Part shown: positions 35,403 to 44,616 of the stretch, piece after piece
How positions within the stretch are numbered: the first letter of the stretch is position 1
Layout: the number at the start of each line of letters is the position of its first letter
NCBI GenBank assembly: GCA_040222995.1
Contig: JAVKBW010000087.1
Location: 62,001-126,000 of the forward strand
Length of the DNA: 64,000 nt
From: JAVKBW01 sp040222995
Lineage (GTDB): Bacteria > Pseudomonadota > Alphaproteobacteria > UBA8366 > Aestuariispiraceae
Direction: 5' to 3'
Translations under genes and position numbers: made by a program
Notes under the pieces: model-generated
The model's input: only the letters and a program-made list of their open reading frames with translations
The model's database searches: none
What the model was told of the DNA's origin: nothing

Positions 35403-36969
35403 CAGCGGTTCATCTCCCCGCGCCGTGGTTATCGGCGGCGGTGCAACGGGTTGCGGTGTTGCCCGCGACCTCACGCTTCGCGGTTTCGCCGTCACGTTGG
35501 TTGAATTCGGAGACCTGGGATCGGGAACCAGCAGCCGGTTTCACGGCATGCTGCAATGTGGCGCGCGCTATGCCGTCAGCGATACCGAATACGCGGCGGA
35601 ATGCATGCGCGAGCGTCTGAATGTTGCGGAAATCGCTCCGGACGCCATTGAACATACCGGCGGACTGTTCGTGTCGCTGCCGGAAGACCCGCCGGATTTC
35701 GCCGATGATTTCGTCCGGGGTTGTACCGAAGCGCGGATTCCGGTTCGCGAGCTGGATCTTGAACAGGTGATGCGGGAAGAACCGAAAATGTCGCAAAACA
35801 TCCTGCGGGCGTTTTCGGTACCGGATTCGACGGTGCAACCATGGCGGCTGCTGAACATTCTGATCGACGACGTACGCCGCCGGGGTGGGGAAATTCTGAC
35901 CCGGCATCAGGTGACGGGTATCGATGTTGCGAACGGACGGGCCCACAGCGTTCGCGTCGAAGGGCCGGACGGCGCTCGTACCCTTGAGGCTGACGTCATC
36001 GTGAACGCAGCCGGGCCGTGGTCGGCACGAGTTGCGGGTCTGGTCGGTGAAGGCGCGGATATTGAACTCGGCAAAGGGTCGATCCTGGTGCTGTCGCACC
36101 GGATGGTGACCCGTATCATCAACCGGTGCCGGCCGCCCAGCAGTCACGACATCATGGTGCCGACCGGTACGGTAAGCCTGTTCGGCACGACATCGGAAGT
36201 CGTCGACAGCCCGGACACAACCTATGTCCGGCCGGAGGAAATTCAGGAGCTTCTGGACAATGCGGAGGTGCTTTTTCCCGGTATCAGGGATTATCGCGCG
36301 TTTCGCGCTTGGGCCGGCGTTCGACCCCTGTTCAAACCGAAAGGCTGGGCGTCGGATAAACCTTTGCCGCGCCGGCATTCTATCGTCGATCACGCCGATG
36401 CCGGGATATCGGGCTTCTGGACAATCTGCGGCGGATCGCTGACGACGCACCGTTCCATGGCGGAGGATATCGGCGATCGTATCTGCCGATCGATGGGTAT
36501 CGACGCACCCTGCCTGACGACGCAAACACGGGTGCCGGAAAGCGCTTATCAGTCCACCCGGCGATCCGGCTGGCATCCGTCCGATGGGTATCGGCGCGTT
36601 GAGGAAACCCGGCAATATCAGCAGCCGGTATGTGAATGTGAATCCGTCAGCCGGGCCGACGTAGCCAGCCTTGTCGATGGCGAGAATATCGACAGTCTGC
36701 ACGATCTCAGGCGGCGGCTCAGAGTAGGATTCGGCCCCTGTCAGGGAACGTTCTGCGGCAGCCGGGTCGCCTCGATGATCTTGCAGTCTCATCCAACCTA
36801 CAACTGCCGTGATGATCTGACCGATTTCTGGACGGAACGGCTGAAAGGGTCGATGCGTACGGCCTGGGGCGATCAGGCTAGGCAGATGCTGCTGAGCGAT
36901 ATCGTCTATCGCGAAACCCTGGGACTTCGGTTGATGCCGGAAGACCTGCCGACGGATCCGCAGCGATGA
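35392..36969 (+). CDS. glpA: Glycerol-3-phosphate dehydrogenase subunit A (GlpA-like)
   Basis: The 525-residue flavoprotein has an N-terminal FAD motif (GGGATGCGVARDLTLRG) and a DAO-type fold. A C-terminal BFD-like [2Fe-2S] domain has cysteines in CECESVS and GPCQGTFCG. That domain distinguishes GlpA from the aerobic GlpD. GTG start with GGAGG upstream, inside the end of the permease gene. With GlpB and GlpC it should oxidise a glycerol-3-phosphate-like substrate and pass electrons to quinone. GlpABC is best known from anaerobic growth, so its use here is notable. Confidence 0.92.
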   Translation: MRTDSGSSPRAVVIGGGATGCGVARDLTLRGFAVTLVEFGDLGSGTSSRFHGMLQCGARYAVSDTEYAAECMRERLNVAEIAPDAIEHTGGLFVSLPEDPPDFADDFVRGCTEARIPVRELDLEQVMREEPKMSQNILRAFSVPDSTVQPWRLLNILIDDVRRRGGEILTRHQVTGIDVANGRAHSVRVEGPDGARTLEADVIVNAAGPWSARVAGLVGEGADIELGKGSILVLSHRMVTRIINRCRPPSSHDIMVPTGTVSLFGTTSEVVDSPDTTYVRPEEIQELLDNAEVLFPGIRDYRAFRAWAGVRPLFKPKGWASDKPLPRRHSIVDHADAGISGFWTICGGSLTTHRSMAEDIGDRICRSMGIDAPCLTTQTRVPESAYQSTRRSGWHPSDGYRRVEETRQYQQPVCECESVSRADVASLVDGENIDSLHDLRRRLRVGFGPCQGTFCGSRVASMILQSHPTYNCRDDLTDFWTERLKGSMRTAWGDQARQMLLSDIVYRETLGLRLMPEDLPTDPQR

Positions 36970-38201
36970 AAACCGATGCCATTATAATCGGTGCGGAACT
37001 GGACGGCCTGGTCGCCGCGGCGAGACTACAGGAATGCGGGTATGCCACGCGTATCTTTGCGGGCGGCGGCAGTTCGCTGCATTACTCGCCAGGCGGCGTT
37101 CATGTGCTGGGTTATACCGAAACCGGCAATGAGGCTTTTGTTACCGATCCGCTGAAATCCATCGGCAGACTGCCCGAGACACATCCCTATCGGAAGATTG
37201 GTGCAGACCGGGTGCGTAATGCGCTGGCCTGGTTCGCCGAACAGGCACGTCGGTTACAGCAATCCGTTACGATGAACGGGACGAACGAGTTCGGGCTTTC
37301 TTCAATCGGCCTGCCTGTTCCTGTATTGGGAACGGGGGCAGGGCAGGCAACGATCGCTAAGCTGAAAGAACACACGGTTGCGATTGTCAGATTTACCGGT
37401 CACCGAGATTTCGCGGCTGATCCAATTCGCGCCGAGCTCGACAGGCTTGGTATCGACGCTTCCATTGTCGAAATCGCGCCGCCTGGACCAATCCCGGAAA
37501 ATGCCGCGATGGCGCGGGCGCTGGACGGGGGCGGCACGGCGCAGGTCTATTTCGAAACCGTGAAGAAAAAAATGCCGCGCGACGCCGGCATCATCCTGTT
37601 CCCGGCTGTGTTGGGTCTTTTCGATCATAAGGCAGTTCTGGCCGCGGCAAACACGGTTTTCGGCTTGCCCTGCCTCGAAGCACCGACTCTTCCGCCCAGC
37701 ATTCCCGGAATGCGGATGGATCATGCCCTGCAGAGTCATCTGAAGATAGCCGGCGCGATTCTTCATCAGGGGACGAGGGTCGGCGGCGTGATCGGCGATG
37801 ACGGTGAGGTTACGGTTCACGATGGCGGCGGACGACGGTACGCTGCAGACACCGTAATTCTGGCGACAGGCGGGGTGCTTATGGGCGGGCTGGTCGTGGA
37901 TTCTCATGGTGTTGTTCACGATACGACTTTCGGCTTCGAAACATTTCAAAGTGACCCGTTGGCCGCTGTTTCGGTCGATCACTCGCTCGCGGCCCTGCAT
38001 GACGCGGGCATCGAGACCGATGGTGAACTGCGACCGGTCGCAAACGGAAGCGGGACCCTTCGGAACGTTTTTGTGACAGGCAGATCCCTGGCGCACTGGA
38101 ATCCGGCAACCGAATGTTCGGCGGATGGCGTTAGCATCGCGACAGGCTGGCATGCTGCGGAAAACGCCCGTCTTTATCTGGAGGAACGGCGACATGGATA
38201 G
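36966..38201 (+). CDS. glpB: Glycerol-3-phosphate dehydrogenase subunit B (GlpB-like)
   Basis: A 411-residue FAD/FMN-binding subunit with a nucleotide-binding start AIIIGAELDGLVAAARLQE, close to the GlpB length (about 419). The middle shows PSIPGMRMDHALQSHL and the C-terminus NVFVTGRSLAHWNPATECSADG, typical of GlpB. It overlaps glpA by four bases (ATGA) and the kinase gene by eight. It would link GlpA to the Fe-S subunit GlpC. No missing segment is visible, although GlpB proteins are variable. Confidence 0.9.
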   Translation: MKTDAIIIGAELDGLVAAARLQECGYATRIFAGGGSSLHYSPGGVHVLGYTETGNEAFVTDPLKSIGRLPETHPYRKIGADRVRNALAWFAEQARRLQQSVTMNGTNEFGLSSIGLPVPVLGTGAGQATIAKLKEHTVAIVRFTGHRDFAADPIRAELDRLGIDASIVEIAPPGPIPENAAMARALDGGGTAQVYFETVKKKMPRDAGIILFPAVLGLFDHKAVLAAANTVFGLPCLEAPTLPPSIPGMRMDHALQSHLKIAGAILHQGTRVGGVIGDDGEVTVHDGGGRRYAADTVILATGGVLMGGLVVDSHGVVHDTTFGFETFQSDPLAAVSVDHSLAALHDAGIETDGELRPVANGSGTLRNVFVTGRSLAHWNPATECSADGVSIATGWHAAENARLYLEERRHG

Positions 38202-39687
38202 CGGATTGTTTCTTGGCATCGATCACGGCGGGTCGACCACCACGGCGCTGCTGTTCGATACTGAAAAGGGTAAACTGGCCAGTCATTCCGTGCCGATGCC
38301 GAAACGCACGCCCGCCATCGGTTGGGTGGAACACGACCCGGAAGCGTTCTTTGAAACCAGCCTTGCCGCCGCGTCCGGCGCGCTGCGTGTGGCGGGACGC
38401 ACATGGATGGATATTGCCGGCATAGGCTTCGCAAACCAGGGTGAAACCAGCATGGCGTGGGACACCGCTATCGGCAGAGGTATCGGTCCCGCCCTGTCCT
38501 GGGAAGACAAGCGTACTGTTGACATCTGCGCAGCGTTGGCGGCGAAGGGTGTCGATGCGCTGGTGCGGGAAAGAACGGGAATCCTGCTGGACCCGTATTT
38601 TTCCGCATCAAAGTTCAAATGGCTGATCGACAAAATCGATGATGTCGCCCACGCACGCGATGCCGGCACGCTGCGGCTGGGCGGCACCGAAACCTATGTC
38701 ATCGACCGGCTGACCGGCGGTGAAGTTCACGCGACAGATGCCGGCACGGCTTCCAGAACCGCCCTTTTCAACCTGCGTGACGTGCGGTGGGACAGCGATC
38801 TGCTGGCAGCCTTCGATCTTGATAAGTCTTTGGTGCCGGCGATCAGGCCGACCTGTGGCGATTTCGGCATGGCCCGGCACGAAAGTTTCGCCGGTGCGCG
38901 CGTTCCCATAACAGCGGATGCGGTGGATGCGCACGCCGCCCTGTTCGCACAAGGATGCCGCGACAGTACGACGGTCAAGGCGACATACGGCACAGGCGCG
39001 TTCATAGAAATCAACACGGGAACCGAACCGGTGGAGCCGGATGGCAATCTTCCGGTTTTCATCGCCTGGGATATTGATGGGGTCGTGGACTACACGGTGG
39101 AAGGCGGTGTTTTTTCCGTCGGCTCCGCGATCGACTGGGCCGTCCGTTCCGGTCTGCTGCCGAGCGCCGAAGCTTCTTCCGATCTGGCGAACAGCGTGCC
39201 TGACAGCGCCGGCGTCGCCATGGCGCCCTGTCTGAGCGGGCTTTCGGCGCCGTATTGGGAAACCGGTGTGCGAGGCACAATAACCGGCCTCGGCCTCGAT
39301 ACCGAACCGGGTCATCTGGCGCGTGCGCTGCTGGACGGCATCGCCTTTCAATGTGCAGACATTGTTCGCGAACTGGACGTGAAGATGAACGGCACGGTCA
39401 GGGAGGTTCGGGCCGACGGCGGGCCGACGAAAAACGCCTATCTGATGCAGCGGCAGGCCGACCTGCTAGGCATGCCGGTTTCCGTTTCGCTGGAACCGGA
39501 CATGACGGCGCTGGGCGCGGCCTGTCTGGCCGCCATCGGTGCAGGTCGGTTCGACGTCGGCGATATCGATTCGCTGGAAATGGACGTGGCCGTCTTTGAA
39601 CCCGTTATCGGTGAGGATCAACGGGAATCCCTCTGGGCCGGTTGGCGCGAGACGGTGCGGCAGGCGATACGGGAACCAAACGCATGA
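38194..39687 (+). CDS. FGGY-family kinase, glycerol-kinase-like with altered substrate site
   Basis: The 497-residue sugar kinase aligns in register with E. coli GlpK. The phosphate loop is GIDHGGSTTTALL. Glycerol-site residues Glu84, Tyr135 (DPYFSASK) and Asp245 (VDAHAAL) keep the E. coli numbering, but Arg83 is Gly (NQGET). Later motifs include TYGTGAF and GGPTKN. Loss of Arg83 should open the site near the C1/C2 hydroxyls, so a substituted glycerol is a likelier substrate than glycerol. Start at 38194 with GGAGG upstream. It sits between glpB and glpC with coupled ends. Confidence 0.88.
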   Translation: MDSGLFLGIDHGGSTTTALLFDTEKGKLASHSVPMPKRTPAIGWVEHDPEAFFETSLAAASGALRVAGRTWMDIAGIGFANQGETSMAWDTAIGRGIGPALSWEDKRTVDICAALAAKGVDALVRERTGILLDPYFSASKFKWLIDKIDDVAHARDAGTLRLGGTETYVIDRLTGGEVHATDAGTASRTALFNLRDVRWDSDLLAAFDLDKSLVPAIRPTCGDFGMARHESFAGARVPITADAVDAHAALFAQGCRDSTTVKATYGTGAFIEINTGTEPVEPDGNLPVFIAWDIDGVVDYTVEGGVFSVGSAIDWAVRSGLLPSAEASSDLANSVPDSAGVAMAPCLSGLSAPYWETGVRGTITGLGLDTEPGHLARALLDGIAFQCADIVRELDVKMNGTVREVRADGGPTKNAYLMQRQADLLGMPVSVSLEPDMTALGAACLAAIGAGRFDVGDIDSLEMDVAVFEPVIGEDQRESLWAGWRETVRQAIREPNA

Positions 39688-40958
39688 TGAACGAGCCGAA
39701 CAAGGCAAGGGTAATGCCGCAACCGGCCGCAGTCGGGAAGCCGGCTATGGATTCCGCGGCGGTGCGGGAATCGATGGACCGCTGCACCAAATGCGGTATC
39801 TGCCATGCCTATTGCCCGGTCGCCGCCGCAACCGACAGGTTTCCGGGGCCGAAATATACCGGACCGCAAGCGCAGCGCTTCCGCCTGATCGGACAGGGGC
39901 CGGAACTGTCGCCGATGCTCTGCAGCGGTTGTGGCATCTGCACCAGCGTCTGCCCGAACGACGTAGCGATTACAGATATCATCACGCTGGCCAAAGCCGA
40001 TATTGTCGAAACCTCGACCGGGGTATCGGCCGGGCAGCGGCTGCTTAACCGGCCCGATCTGATCGGCCGGGTCAGCGGCGTCTTTCCGTGGCTAAGTAAC
40101 TTTCTCCTGGGTAACCCGTTTGCCCGGAGGTTTGCCGAATTTGTATTCGGCATCCATCGCAACGCGCCTCTGCCGAAAGTGCAGGGCCGCAAGTTCGAAC
40201 GCTGGTTTTCGAACCATGCCCAGCCGGAAGACGGAACGCCGATATCCTTCTTCATCGGTTGCGCTATTTCGAATTTCGATCCGGATGTCGGGATCGCGAT
40301 GGTGAAGGTGCTGAACCATCTTGGCTATCGGGTCGATGTGCCGACCGATTTGTGCTGCTCCCTGCCGATGCTGTCCAGCGGCGAGGCGGCGCCCGCCCGG
40401 CCGAAGGCGCGGGCGTTGATCGATGCCCTGCAACCGTCTGCCGACGCCGGCAATCGCATCGTCTCAACGTCGACCAGTTGCAGTTTGACCCTGAAATCGA
40501 AGTACGCCGCCTATCTCGACATGACGGATGCGGCATCGAGAACCGTGGCCGATGCAACAATCGATGCCTGCGAATTACTGCTGGAAAACCACGCCGATGA
40601 TCTGAAAGCCGCTTTGAAGCCGTTGAAATCGAAAGTGCTGTATCATGGGCCCTGCCAGCTACGGGGGCATCGGATGGGCCAGCCCGCCGTCGAGCTGCTG
40701 CGGCTGGTTCTCGGTCTGACCGTGGAGCTATCGCGCGCTGATTGCTGTGGTATCGGCGGCACCTACGGCTATGACAAAGACAAAAGCGACATTGCCACGG
40801 ATGTCGGCAAATCGCTGGTCGATCAGGCCAGAGAGTCCCGGCCCGATCTTATTGTCTGTGACAGTGAAACCTGCCGCTGGAATATTGAAAAGCAGACGTC
40901 GATCAAAACGATCCATCCTGTTCAATTGCTTGCCAGATCGCTTGGGCTCGAAAATTGA
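39684..40958 (+). CDS. glpC: Glycerol-3-phosphate dehydrogenase Fe-S subunit C (GlpC-like)
   Basis: The 424-residue protein has two [4Fe-4S] motifs near the N-terminus, CTKCGICHAYCP and CSGCGICTSVCP. Two CCG domains follow, with CCSLPMLSSGE and CCGIGGTYGYDK. This is the GlpC/heterodisulfide-reductase-D layout, the membrane-side electron carrier of GlpABC. An amphipathic stretch (VFPWLSNFLLGNPF) may help membrane association. The start overlaps the kinase stop by four bases (ATGA). It ends the operon; no T-run terminator follows directly. Confidence 0.92.
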   Translation: MMNEPNKARVMPQPAAVGKPAMDSAAVRESMDRCTKCGICHAYCPVAAATDRFPGPKYTGPQAQRFRLIGQGPELSPMLCSGCGICTSVCPNDVAITDIITLAKADIVETSTGVSAGQRLLNRPDLIGRVSGVFPWLSNFLLGNPFARRFAEFVFGIHRNAPLPKVQGRKFERWFSNHAQPEDGTPISFFIGCAISNFDPDVGIAMVKVLNHLGYRVDVPTDLCCSLPMLSSGEAAPARPKARALIDALQPSADAGNRIVSTSTSCSLTLKSKYAAYLDMTDAASRTVADATIDACELLLENHADDLKAALKPLKSKVLYHGPCQLRGHRMGQPAVELLRLVLGLTVELSRADCCGIGGTYGYDKDKSDIATDVGKSLVDQARESRPDLIVCDSETCRWNIEKQTSIKTIHPVQLLARSLGLEN

Positions 40959-41108
40959 AGGAAACATGAATCGACGGCTGTCGTTTCAGAAAATGTCGAT
41001 ATCACGCGGCTCGTTTGCATCCGTATCCCGGTTTTGGACACAAGCCAAGCATTACCCGAGTTTCGAGCGCGCCTTACTCGCTGTGGTGAAGGCTTCGCCC
41101 GGAATCAA

Positions 41109-41136
41109 CAAAGCCTCACACGGGGGTGAGGCTTTG
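41109..41136. terminator. Bidirectional hairpin between glpC and the PEP-CTERM gene
   Basis: CAAAGCCTCAC (41109-41119) and GTGAGGCTTTG (41126-41136) form a perfect 11-bp stem with a 6-nt loop. On the minus strand it is followed by TTGATT. It probably ends transcription of both convergent genes. Confidence 0.65.
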
Positions 41137-41165
41137 AAGACATTAACCGGAACGGCTTCGTGTTG

Positions 41166-41927
41166 TTACGCGGCAAGCATCCGTTTGCGTCGCCAGGACA
41201 GCAGGCCGAACCCGCTTAGCGCCATCGCTAAAAGCGGCAGGGCAGCCGGAACAGGCACAGCCGAAACCTCACCAACGAAGCTGGCGAGCTTGAAGCGGTC
41301 GTCGCTGTCTTCCGGACTATCAAGCTGGTTGGCGAAGAAAATGTACTGGAATGTTTCCGTGGTTGTGAACTCAAGCACCGGAATAGCCGTATCGCCCGGG
41401 CTTGCGGCGAGAAGGTTCGACGTGCTCGCCGTCAGCGCGTCAAAGACGGCGCCGAAGGCGGCGCCATTGGCAAGGAAGTCTTCATCGGCCGAGTTGTAAC
41501 CCCAGACAGAGAAATTTTCGCTGGCACCGGTTGTCGTAAACGTCGCGCTGATCGGGTTCCACAGGTTTGTCGGCAGTTTCATCACCAGTACTTCGAACGA
41601 TGTGTAACTGTCATTGTAGGGGGCGAGCGAGTGGGTCAGGTCGCGAATTTCTTCTTCACGCGACCAGACGCCAACACCACCGTTGGACCATCCGACCGGC
41701 GTATTTGCGGATCCCCAGCCGTGGCGCGAACCGGCATATTCATAATCGAAACCGTAAAAGGTTGCGGTCTGGCTGCCGCCGGTTTCAGTAAAACTCAGCG
41801 CACCGTTCGCATACTTCGTGCCGAGCGTTCCCTGACTGTCCGTCGTAAAGGTAAAAGTCGACGCCGCCAGGGCACCGGTGCTTGTGAAAGCGAAGACGAT
41901 GGCCGCGCCCAGAAACTTCTTAATCAT
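41166..41927 (-). CDS. PEP-CTERM-type secreted protein (VPxPAALPLL variant)
   Basis: The 253-residue protein has a Sec signal peptide (KKFLGAAIVFAFTSTGALA) and a Thr/Ser/Gly-rich mature region. It ends in the tripartite sorting tail VPVPAALPLLAMALSGFG, then LLSWRRKR. Exosortases of the EpsH type cut such tails and the proteins go to the surface or exopolysaccharide. No exosortase is in this window. Function is unknown; Ser/Thr-rich PEP-CTERM proteins are often linked to biofilm matrix. Start at 41927 with GGAG upstream. Confidence 0.85.
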   Translation of the reverse strand: MIKKFLGAAIVFAFTSTGALAASTFTFTTDSQGTLGTKYANGALSFTETGGSQTATFYGFDYEYAGSRHGWGSANTPVGWSNGGVGVWSREEEIRDLTHSLAPYNDSYTSFEVLVMKLPTNLWNPISATFTTTGASENFSVWGYNSADEDFLANGAAFGAVFDALTASTSNLLAASPGDTAIPVLEFTTTETFQYIFFANQLDSPEDSDDRFKLASFVGEVSAVPVPAALPLLAMALSGFGLLSWRRKRMLAA

Positions 41928-42101
41928 TGTCGGTATTCTCCATTCCAGTTGGCGGATACCTACCATGTCTCCGCAAGCCCGTGTCACCATCGCGCGTGCG
42001 GAAGTCCATGCCTGTTGATGAAGCCGGATGAAATGGCGTCGTCATCGACAATATGAATGTTGGTTAACAAGTTTTGGAAAGTCGGTTTCTGGCTCTCGGT
42101 C

Positions 42102-42878
42102 TTACAGATCGCCGGTATAGGGGCCGGCCGTCGCGCCGCCATCGACCATGTAGACCATGCCGTTAACATATGAGGCCTCAGCCGATGACAGATGGGCTAC
42201 GGCACTGGCGATTTCCTCGGGTCTCGCAAGCCGGCCGATCGGCACGACGTTTTCGTAGTATTCCCGTATCCCCGGCGGTGCGCGTGAAAAAATCTCTTCG
42301 GCCATCGGTGTGTCGACAAATGTCGGGCAGACGATATTGCATCTGATGCCCTTGCGCCCGTAATCGAGCGCCATGCATCGCACCAGCCCGATTACCCCGT
42401 GTTTCGATGCACAATAGATGCCGTATCCGACTCCGCCCGCAACGCCGGCATCCGAACCGATGGCGACAAAATTGCCGCAGCCCCGGGTTAGCAGATGAGG
42501 TATGGCATGGTGGGCGATCAGGAAGGTGCCTTTCAGGTTCACATCGATGACGAGATCCCAGTCTTCTTCGGTAACATCGTGTACATAACCCTCTCTTGCG
42601 ACGCCGGCCGCCGTAACGATTGTATCCAGCCCGCCTCTCGAGGCGACAAAACCGGCAATGGCGCGCTTTACGTCATCCGAACGGGTAACGTTACAGACAA
42701 GGCAATCGGCAGTTCCACCGGCACCGGTAATCTGCGCCCGCGTATCCTTCAGGCCATCTTCGTCCAGATCAAGGAGACCTACGATTGCGCCGCGGTCGGA
42801 TAGCCGCAGGGCGATGGCGCGGCCGATGCCGGACGCGGCGCCGGTTACGAGTGCGATTTCCGTCGCTTCCGATGTCAT
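42102..42878 (-). CDS. Short-chain dehydrogenase/reductase next to dddP
   Basis: A 258-residue SDR with TGAASGIG, Asp residues after beta-2 (LLDLDED, NAD preference likely), an AAGV segment replacing NAG, Ser in VAIGSDAG and YCASK for the Tyr-Lys pair. It follows dddP on the same strand after 109 bp, so it may belong to DMSP carbon handling, for example oxidation of a hydroxy acid derived from acrylate. That link rests only on position. It could also be a 3-hydroxybutyrate-type dehydrogenase. Confidence 0.82.
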   Translation of the reverse strand: MTSEATEIALVTGAASGIGRAIALRLSDRGAIVGLLDLDEDGLKDTRAQITGAGGTADCLVCNVTRSDDVKRAIAGFVASRGGLDTIVTAAGVAREGYVHDVTEEDWDLVIDVNLKGTFLIAHHAIPHLLTRGCGNFVAIGSDAGVAGGVGYGIYCASKHGVIGLVRCMALDYGRKGIRCNIVCPTFVDTPMAEEIFSRAPPGIREYYENVVPIGRLARPEEIASAVAHLSSAEASYVNGMVYMVDGGATAGPYTGDL

Positions 42879-42987
42879 TCTTTGTTCCTGTCTGTAGGTG
42901 ATTTATGTGAAACCGGCCGCTGGTCAGGGTGGTTGCATCAACCGGATGCCCCGACATGCGATGGACGGGTGCCGCGCCCCAGAAAGA

Positions 42988-44331
42988 TCAGCCGGTTAGC
43001 ATCGGGTCGAAGGGGCAGGCTGTCAGGTTCTCCACCCCTGTTTCTGTGACAAGCACCTGATCTTCCAGCTTGATTCCGTCGGGGCCGCCGACCTCGCCGA
43101 TATAGGCCTCGACGCACAGCATCATGCCCGGCTCCAGCACGCCGTCATAGCCGCGGTCGTCCCAGTCGATCGGATACTTGATCGCCGGATACTCGTCGCA
43201 CAGGCCGACGCCGTGCATTTTCGACCCATAACGCTGCGGAAGGTAGATATCCGGCACATGGTGCCCCTCGAAACACAGTTCCCTGAACGACATGCCCGGC
43301 CTGATGATGGTTGTATTCGTCGTGATGTGTTCAAGCGCGATGTCATGCATTTTCCGCTGCCGGTCGGTCGGCTTGCCGTCGCCGATAAACCAGCTTCGCG
43401 AAATATCGGTACACATGCCGTAGCAGCCGATCAGATCGGTATCGAAGGACAGGATTTCATTGTTCTTCAGAAGGCGCGGGCCGGATTCCTGGAACCACGG
43501 ATTGGTGCGCTGGCCGGTTGAAAGGATACGGGTCTCGATCCACTCGCCGCCGCGCCGGATATTTGAGGCATGAAGTTCGGCCCAGATGTCGTTCTCGCTC
43601 ATGCCGGGCTGCGTTTTCTCCCGCATCTCGGCAATGGACGTTTCGCAGGCATGGATGGCGCAGCGCATGGCCTTGATCTCGTCCGGTCCCTTGACGGTGC
43701 GGGTCCGCTCCATTAGCTCCTCACCGTCCATAATCTCGATCGTCAGGGAATCGAGCGCCCGCAATCCTTCAATCTGGATTTTATCGATAGCCAGCCGGCG
43801 ATTGGCGCCGCACCGTTCGCGCAGAAGGTCGTCGATCTGATGGGCGAACAGACGCGCCTTTTCTTCCGTGCGCTGGCCCGTCGCGAAATAGAAGAACGAC
43901 GCACCGGCCCGCACTTCATCGACCATCAGGCTGTACTCGGAAAAATAGCCGTATCCGCCGTATTCCCATAGCATGGTGTGCCCGTCGGCGGCGACGAAAC
44001 AGGCCCGGAAGGGATTATGCGTGTTCCACGGCTGCATGTTGGTGGTGTCCGTCGCGTAGCGGATCGACAGGGGATCGAACAGCAGAACGCCAGCATAGTC
44101 CCGCTCGGCAATCGCCTTGACCAGCCTTTCCTTGCGATACCGCCGCATCGCCTGCAGATCGGGAACATCGATGCCGGCAGCCGCCCATTCATCGAAGGCC
44201 AGCCGCGTCGGGCCGATCTCGACCCTGTCCTCGTAGTCCGGTGTGTTGTCCGGTTTCATAGCTGTGCCGGCGGGCGGGCGGCGCGCCGGATGTATTTTCG
44301 GATCGGGAATTGAGTGAGGATCGTCTGGCAT
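42988..44331 (-). CDS. dddP: DMSP lyase DddP (M24 peptidase fold)
   Basis: The 447-residue enzyme of the M24 (creatinase) fold should cleave dimethylsulfoniopropionate to acrylate and dimethyl sulfide in the cytoplasm. The metal ligands read Asp297, Asp299, Asp309, His373, Glu408 and Glu423. The active-site residues are Tyr368 and Asp379. All are offset by exactly two from the residues I recall for Ruegeria DddP (295, 297, 307, 371, 406, 421; 366, 377). Start at 44331 gives the family N-terminus, with AGGG upstream; a longer frame is possible. An SDR follows. No DMSP transporter or regulator is adjacent, though a betaine-type transporter lies 9 kb away. Confidence 0.93.
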   Translation of the reverse strand: MPDDPHSIPDPKIHPARRPPAGTAMKPDNTPDYEDRVEIGPTRLAFDEWAAAGIDVPDLQAMRRYRKERLVKAIAERDYAGVLLFDPLSIRYATDTTNMQPWNTHNPFRACFVAADGHTMLWEYGGYGYFSEYSLMVDEVRAGASFFYFATGQRTEEKARLFAHQIDDLLRERCGANRRLAIDKIQIEGLRALDSLTIEIMDGEELMERTRTVKGPDEIKAMRCAIHACETSIAEMREKTQPGMSENDIWAELHASNIRRGGEWIETRILSTGQRTNPWFQESGPRLLKNNEILSFDTDLIGCYGMCTDISRSWFIGDGKPTDRQRKMHDIALEHITTNTTIIRPGMSFRELCFEGHHVPDIYLPQRYGSKMHGVGLCDEYPAIKYPIDWDDRGYDGVLEPGMMLCVEAYIGEVGGPDGIKLEDQVLVTETGVENLTACPFDPMLTG

Positions 44332-44616
44332 GAGGATTTGCCCTGGTGCGGAAGGCTTCTGATAATGAGATTGATCGCACTCTATCACAACGTGGCCTGT
44401 TTGGGAGAGCATCGTTTCAGTGATGCCACGCTGCTGAAACCATCGACATGCCAGATTGCGACAAGCTGGCGTATCGTCCTTAGGGGTTTAATTCTTCGTA
44501 GCTTCCCTGCGAAGAAATGTCGCTAAGGAGTATCGGCATTGCGCCGGAATCCGGATGCGTTGCCGGACGTTATAAACTAGAATTCGTGTTACATGTTAAT
44601 CTGGCCGGAGGCCCAA

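Noticed and set aside
35410..36792. 460-codon minus-strand frame opposite glpA
   Set aside because: glpA is unmistakable; the antisense product has low-complexity Arg/Pro/His composition and no ribosome site.
44332..44616. Possible small RNA or gene between dddP and the YeeE/YedE pair
   Set aside because: Only a short TTCTTCG/CGAAGAA hairpin is visible; no terminator or promoter pair supports an RNA gene.
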